Origin: Amorphophallus konjac
Taxonomy: Eukaryota; Streptophyta; Magnoliopsida; Alismatales; Araceae
Direction of reading: 5' to 3'
DNA: 64,000 nt
Assembly: GCA_022559845.1 (NCBI GenBank)
Contig: CM040123.1
Span: 302,796,642 to 302,860,641 of the forward strand
The notes beneath the pieces are model-generated. The model saw nothing but the letters and a program-made list of their open reading frames with translations, did not search any database and was not told where the DNA came from. Positions 59,779 to 64,000 of this stretch are shown here, in pieces; the stretch's first letter is position 1; each line of letters opens with the position of its first letter. The position numbers and the translations under genes were made by a program.

Positions 59779-59934
59779 CTAAGGTATTCAATTCCTAGGA
59801 AACCCAAGTCCAAGGATAGGTTTCAAAACCTTTAACCAAGTGAGAGTGGGTAGAACCAAGGGTTAAATGATCAATGAGTCCTTTATAAGATCATAGTGAT
59901 ATAATACTAACATAGCTATTATAATTGTAGGATA

Positions 59935-62900
59935 ATGGCTGCCGAACGTGCTCAATGGCGCAACATGCAGCGTACCCTTCAAGGGATGACCCAAGTGCTA
60001 CAACAGGTAGCACAAGGTGGTGCTCCACGAGCTGGAAGCTTACACCAAGCCTTCAAGAATATGAATCCCCCGAAGTTCATGGGATCGACCGATCCAGACG
60101 ATGCCGAGCATTGGGTTCGGGAGATTGAACGTATATTCCGTGTTATGCAATGCACGGATCAGGACAAAGTCTTATTAGCTACTTTCCAGTTAGAAAAGGA
60201 TGCTAGATGTTGGTGGGAGTCGATTGAAGCTACAATTGACCCAACTCAAGTTACATGGGGAGAATTCGTTGAATATTTCAACGCCAAATATTTCTCTGAT
60301 AGGGTCCAGGAAAAGAAGGCCGCCGAATTTGCCTCATTAAAGCAAAGATCTTTATCGGTGGCTGATTATGAAGCACAGTTCTCTAGACTGTCTAGATATG
60401 CTGAGCATTTAATTGGCACGGAAAAGATGAAAGCCCGTAGATTTCTTAATGGGCTTAGGCCCCACTACATTACTCAACTGGCGCCTATGGATATTCAAGT
60501 TTATACTGAAATAGTGCGCCGAGCTCAGTTGCTTGAAGATGCCACGGAACTATCTGATAGGATCCGTGGGAAAGACAAAAAGGAGCAAGTCACAAGTTCG
60601 GGTTCTTTTAAACCCAACTTTAAGAAGAGGCCCAATAATGGAGGTTCTTCCTCTCAAGATCAGAAGTTCAAGAAATCCAAGCCTTTCTCTATCACCACTA
60701 CCCCTTCAAACGTAGTATGCAAGCATTGTGACAAGGCTGGTCACAAAACAGAAGAATGCTGGAGGAAACTGGGAGCATGTCTCCGTTGTGGGAGTCGTGA
60801 ACATCGGATTCCCGATTGTCCATTAATGAGTGACCAAGACGGTGAGGGTAAACGCCCAGTGACAAGGAACGCGCGTCTTCATGCAATCCAAGAGACCGAA
60901 CCAGAAGAAGAAGGCGGATTGGTGGAAGGTACATTAAAAATTTGTTCCAAATATGCACATGTCTTATTTGATACGGGTGCATCGCATTCCATTATTTCCA
61001 AGAAGTTTGCTGACCCATTACCTCTAGAACCAGAATGGATGAAGATAATATTGTCTACTCCTCTCGGAAACGAGACGGATATCACACATCATTACCAAAA
61101 TTGTGAGGTATTGGTTCGAGGAAAGAATTTTCCTATTGATCTTATCTGCTTAGATCTAAAAGAATATGATGTTATACTAGGAGCAGATTGGTTATCCAAA
61201 TACCAGGCAACGGTTGATTGCCGTGATAGCAAGATTGTTTTCAAGGAATTTCCGGAACTGACTTATACTAGTCCTAAGAGTCGAAGCAAATCCCCTCTTA
61301 TTTCGGCTCTTCGAGCAAGCAAGCTCGTCAAGAAAGGATGTGTATCCTTCCTTGCTTTTGTCACTATTAAAGAAGCTAAGGAAACCAAGATAGAAGACGT
61401 TCAAGTAGTACGAGAATTCCCAGACGTATTTCCAGAAGATTTGCCGGGATTACCCCCGCAAAGAGATGTGGCCTTTACCATCGACTTAGTCCCTGGTGCT
61501 GGTCCGGTTTCAAAGGCACCATATAGAATGTCCCCTGCTGAACTCAAGGAGTTGAAGGAGCAGTTGATGGAACTAATCCGAAAAGGGTTTATAAGACCAA
61601 GTACTTCCCCGTGGGGAGCACCAGTCTTATTTGTAAAGAAGAAGAATGGATCCATGAGATTGTGTATTGACTATCGACAGTTGAATCATCTTACTATCAA
61701 GAACAAGTATCCACTGCCGAGAATCGATGAATTGTTTGATCAGATTTCAGGATCCAAATATTTCTCCAAGATTGATCTCCGGTCGGGATATCATCAATTA
61801 AGGATCAAGGATGATGACATTCACAAGACCGCATTCAGAAGCAGGTATGGCCATTACGAATTTGTTGTTATGCCTTTTGGACTAACAAATGCCCCTGCTG
61901 CCTTTATGCAGTTAATGAATAGCATATTCAGGCCTTACTTGGATCAATTCATAGTAGTCTTCATCGATGATATATTGATATATTCTAAGACTAAGGAAGA
62001 ACATGAAGAGCATTTGAGGATTGCATTGCAAGTCTTGAGGACAAATCAATTATATGCTAAACTCAGCAAATGCGAGTTCTGGCTTGAAGAAGTGGCTTTT
62101 CTCGGACATATCATATCCAAGGACGGTTTATCTGTGGATCCGTCAAAAGTTGAAGCTGTGAGAAACTGGGAGAGACCCACTAATGCAAGCGAGATCAGAA
62201 GTTTCTTGGGTCTTGCAGGCTATTATCGGCGATTTATCAAAGATTTCTCTAAGATCGCCGTACCACTTACAAGATTAACTTGTAAGGAGATCCGATATGA
62301 ATGGAGTGAGGAATGTGAAAGCAGTTTCCAAACTCTCAAGGATCATCTCACCACAGCTCCGGTCTTAGCCCTACCAATTGAAGGAGAGGAATTCGAGGTC
62401 TACACTGATGCTTCTGGCATTGGCCTCGGATGCGTTCTAATGCAACATGGGAAGGTCATAGCATATTCTTCTCGTCAACTGAAGAAGCATGAGGAGAATT
62501 ACCCCGTCCATGACTTGGAATTGGCCGCGGTAGTATTTGCCCTAAAGATATGGAGACACTATCTCTATGGGGTACAGTTTACTGTATACTCCGATCACAA
62601 AAGTCTCAAATATCTATTTTCACAAAAGGAGCTGAACATGAGACAAAGACGTTGGCTAGAATATCTCAAGGATTTCGACTTCAATATACAATACCATCCC
62701 GGAAAGGGTAATTATGTTGCTGATGCCCTTAGTCGAAAGCCGAGAGCAATGATAGCAAATTGTATGATACAAGAATGGAGGTTACTTGAACAATTCTCTG
62801 AGCTCAATATAAGCTTGGACATGGAATCCAAATTTGTCACACTATCTCATGTAAGCATACAGTCAGATTTGTTATCTGAGATACAAACACTTCAGGATGA

Positions 62901-64000
62901 TGATCCTATATTAGTAGAAATCAAAGGCAGATTAGAAGGACAATCTGATTTTAACTAACTTCTGATGGAAGATTATCGTTCAAAGATAGAACTTGTATAC
63001 CCGATTGTCCGGAATTAAAGAAGAAGATCTTAGATGAAGCTCACAGATCAAGATACACTATTCATCCTGGATCAACTAAAATGTACCAAGATGTAAAAAG
63101 GAACTTTTGGTGGCCCAATATGAAAAGAGAAATAGCGGACTATGTATCACGCTGTCTCACATGCCAACAGGTCAAGGCGGAACACCAAAAGCCTGCGGGA
63201 AAACTACATCCTCTAGATATTCCTAAGTGGAAATGGGAGGATATTGGTATGGACTTCATCATGGGTTTGTCTAAATCTAAAGGAGGACATGATGGGATCT
63301 GGGTTATCATTGACCGATTGACTAAATCGGCACATTTCTTGCCAATCAAAAGCCGATGGTCGATTGATGTGCTAGCTGCACTATACATCAAAGAAATAGT
63401 CAGGATACATGGAATTCCTGTCTCAATCGTGTCTGATAGGGATCCCCGTTTTACTTCTCATTTTTGGAAGGGATTACAACATTCGTTGGGGACAAGGCTC
63501 AACTTTAGTACTGCTTTTCACCCACAAACGGATGGTCAGACCGAGCGAACTAATCAAGTTGTTGAAGATATGCTGAGAGCATGCATTATTGACTTTGGAG
63601 GAAGCTGGCATGACCACTTACCTTTAGTTGAATTTGCATATAATAATAGCTACCAAGCTAGTATCCAAATGGCACCTTTCGAAGCCTTATACGGAAGGAG
63701 TTGCCGATCTCCCATATGTTGGAACGAAGTTGGAGAAAAACAACTATTAGGTCCAGACATGGTAAGGGATACAACCGAGAAGATACTAGTAATCAGAGAA
63801 AGATTACAAGTTGCTCAGACAAGGCAAAAGGCTTATGCTGATACCAGGAGAAGAGATCTTGAATTCCAGGTTGGAGATCATGTATTTCTTAAAATATCCC
63901 CTGGACGTGGCATACGAAGATTTGGTGTTAAGGGCAAGCTTACGCCAAGATTTATCGGACCATTTGAGGTACTCGAAAGAGTTGGCGAGGTTGCTTATCG
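59935..64000 (+). pseudogene. Element E gag-pol polyprotein, one frameshift, 3' end off the window
   Basis: ATG 59935 opens 1,007 codons. Gag core at residues 40-190 ([29 protein letters not shown]). Two CCHC knuckles at residues 262-300 ([28 protein letters not shown]). Retropepsin [11 protein letters not shown] near residue 345. RT about residues 540-720 ([24 protein letters not shown]). RNase [11 protein letters not shown] near residue 823. Tether [10 protein letters not shown] stop at 62956 comes from an apparent one-base deletion; the next frame then stays open to the window end. It carries integrase HHCC (HRSRYTIHPG, CLTCQQ), catalytic DFIMGL, SDRDPRF and TDGQTERTNQ, and the C-terminal VGDHVFLKISPGRG. 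All catalytic residues checked are present. Confidence 0.92.

Larger units (their letters stand above)
56713..64000 (+). mobile_element. Element E: chromovirus (Tekay/Del-like), best preserved, runs off the window
   Basis: 5' LTR 56713-59759 (TGTAGCAACCC to GGCGTGACA), initiator tRNA-Met primer site, then one long gag-pol frame with a single one-base deletion in the visible part. It stops in the integrase C-terminal domain at the window edge. Bases 56708-56712 (ACACG) should be its target duplication. It is inserted in the LTR of element C. Confidence 0.92.

Overview
This window is plant nuclear DNA made almost entirely of nested LTR retrotransposons. I found no host gene, rRNA, tRNA or CRISPR array. 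The primer-binding sites (mostly initiator-tRNA-Met type), the Ty3/gypsy and Ty1/copia polyproteins, the long TG...CA LTRs and the 5-bp target-site duplications (TSDs) all point to a large, repeat-rich flowering-plant genome. I cannot name the species.

Layout, with letters used throughout. A (1-4291, +): 3' end of an Athila/Tat-like gypsy element, with a decayed integrase and a probable 3' LTR. 4292-5344: unassigned. H (5345 to at least 53671, -): an old non-autonomous gypsy-like element that forms the scaffold. It is split by B (8069-15534, +; TSD GAACC twice), D (16170-27487, +; a Tekay/Del-like chromovirus), F (31107-51524, -; another chromovirus) and C (from 53672, -; an LTR fragment). 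F is itself split inside its integrase by G (34073-45024, +; a SIRE/Maximus-like copia). C is split by a solo LTR of the B family (54244-56480, -; TSD AAGTA twice) and by E (56713 to window end, +; the best-preserved chromovirus). Pieces of H survive at 5345-8068, 15540-16164, 27493-31106 and 51525-53671. Removing F restores a continuous H reading frame across the junction.

How the pieces work: D, E, F and G carry the classical gag, protease, reverse transcriptase, RNase H and integrase modules. They are interrupted to different degrees, E by a single one-base deletion in the visible part. B has a Gag-like ORF but no pol, and its architecture fits the TR-GAG class of non-autonomous elements. 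H also lacks recognisable pol.

The most striking signal is not a gene. Six LTR elements of different lineages (A, H, D, F, E and the copia G) carry arrays of short CpG-containing dyad repeats in LTRs, leaders or 3' regions. Each family uses its own arm sequence and an almost fixed unit length: 30 nt in A and H, 28 nt in D and F, 19 nt in E, and 23 nt in G. The middle is variable. Mutations in one arm are often matched by the complementary change in the other. Most arrays lie 70-210 bp upstream of a TATA box, including an internal TATA box in G. I regard these arrays as the candidate undescribed system.
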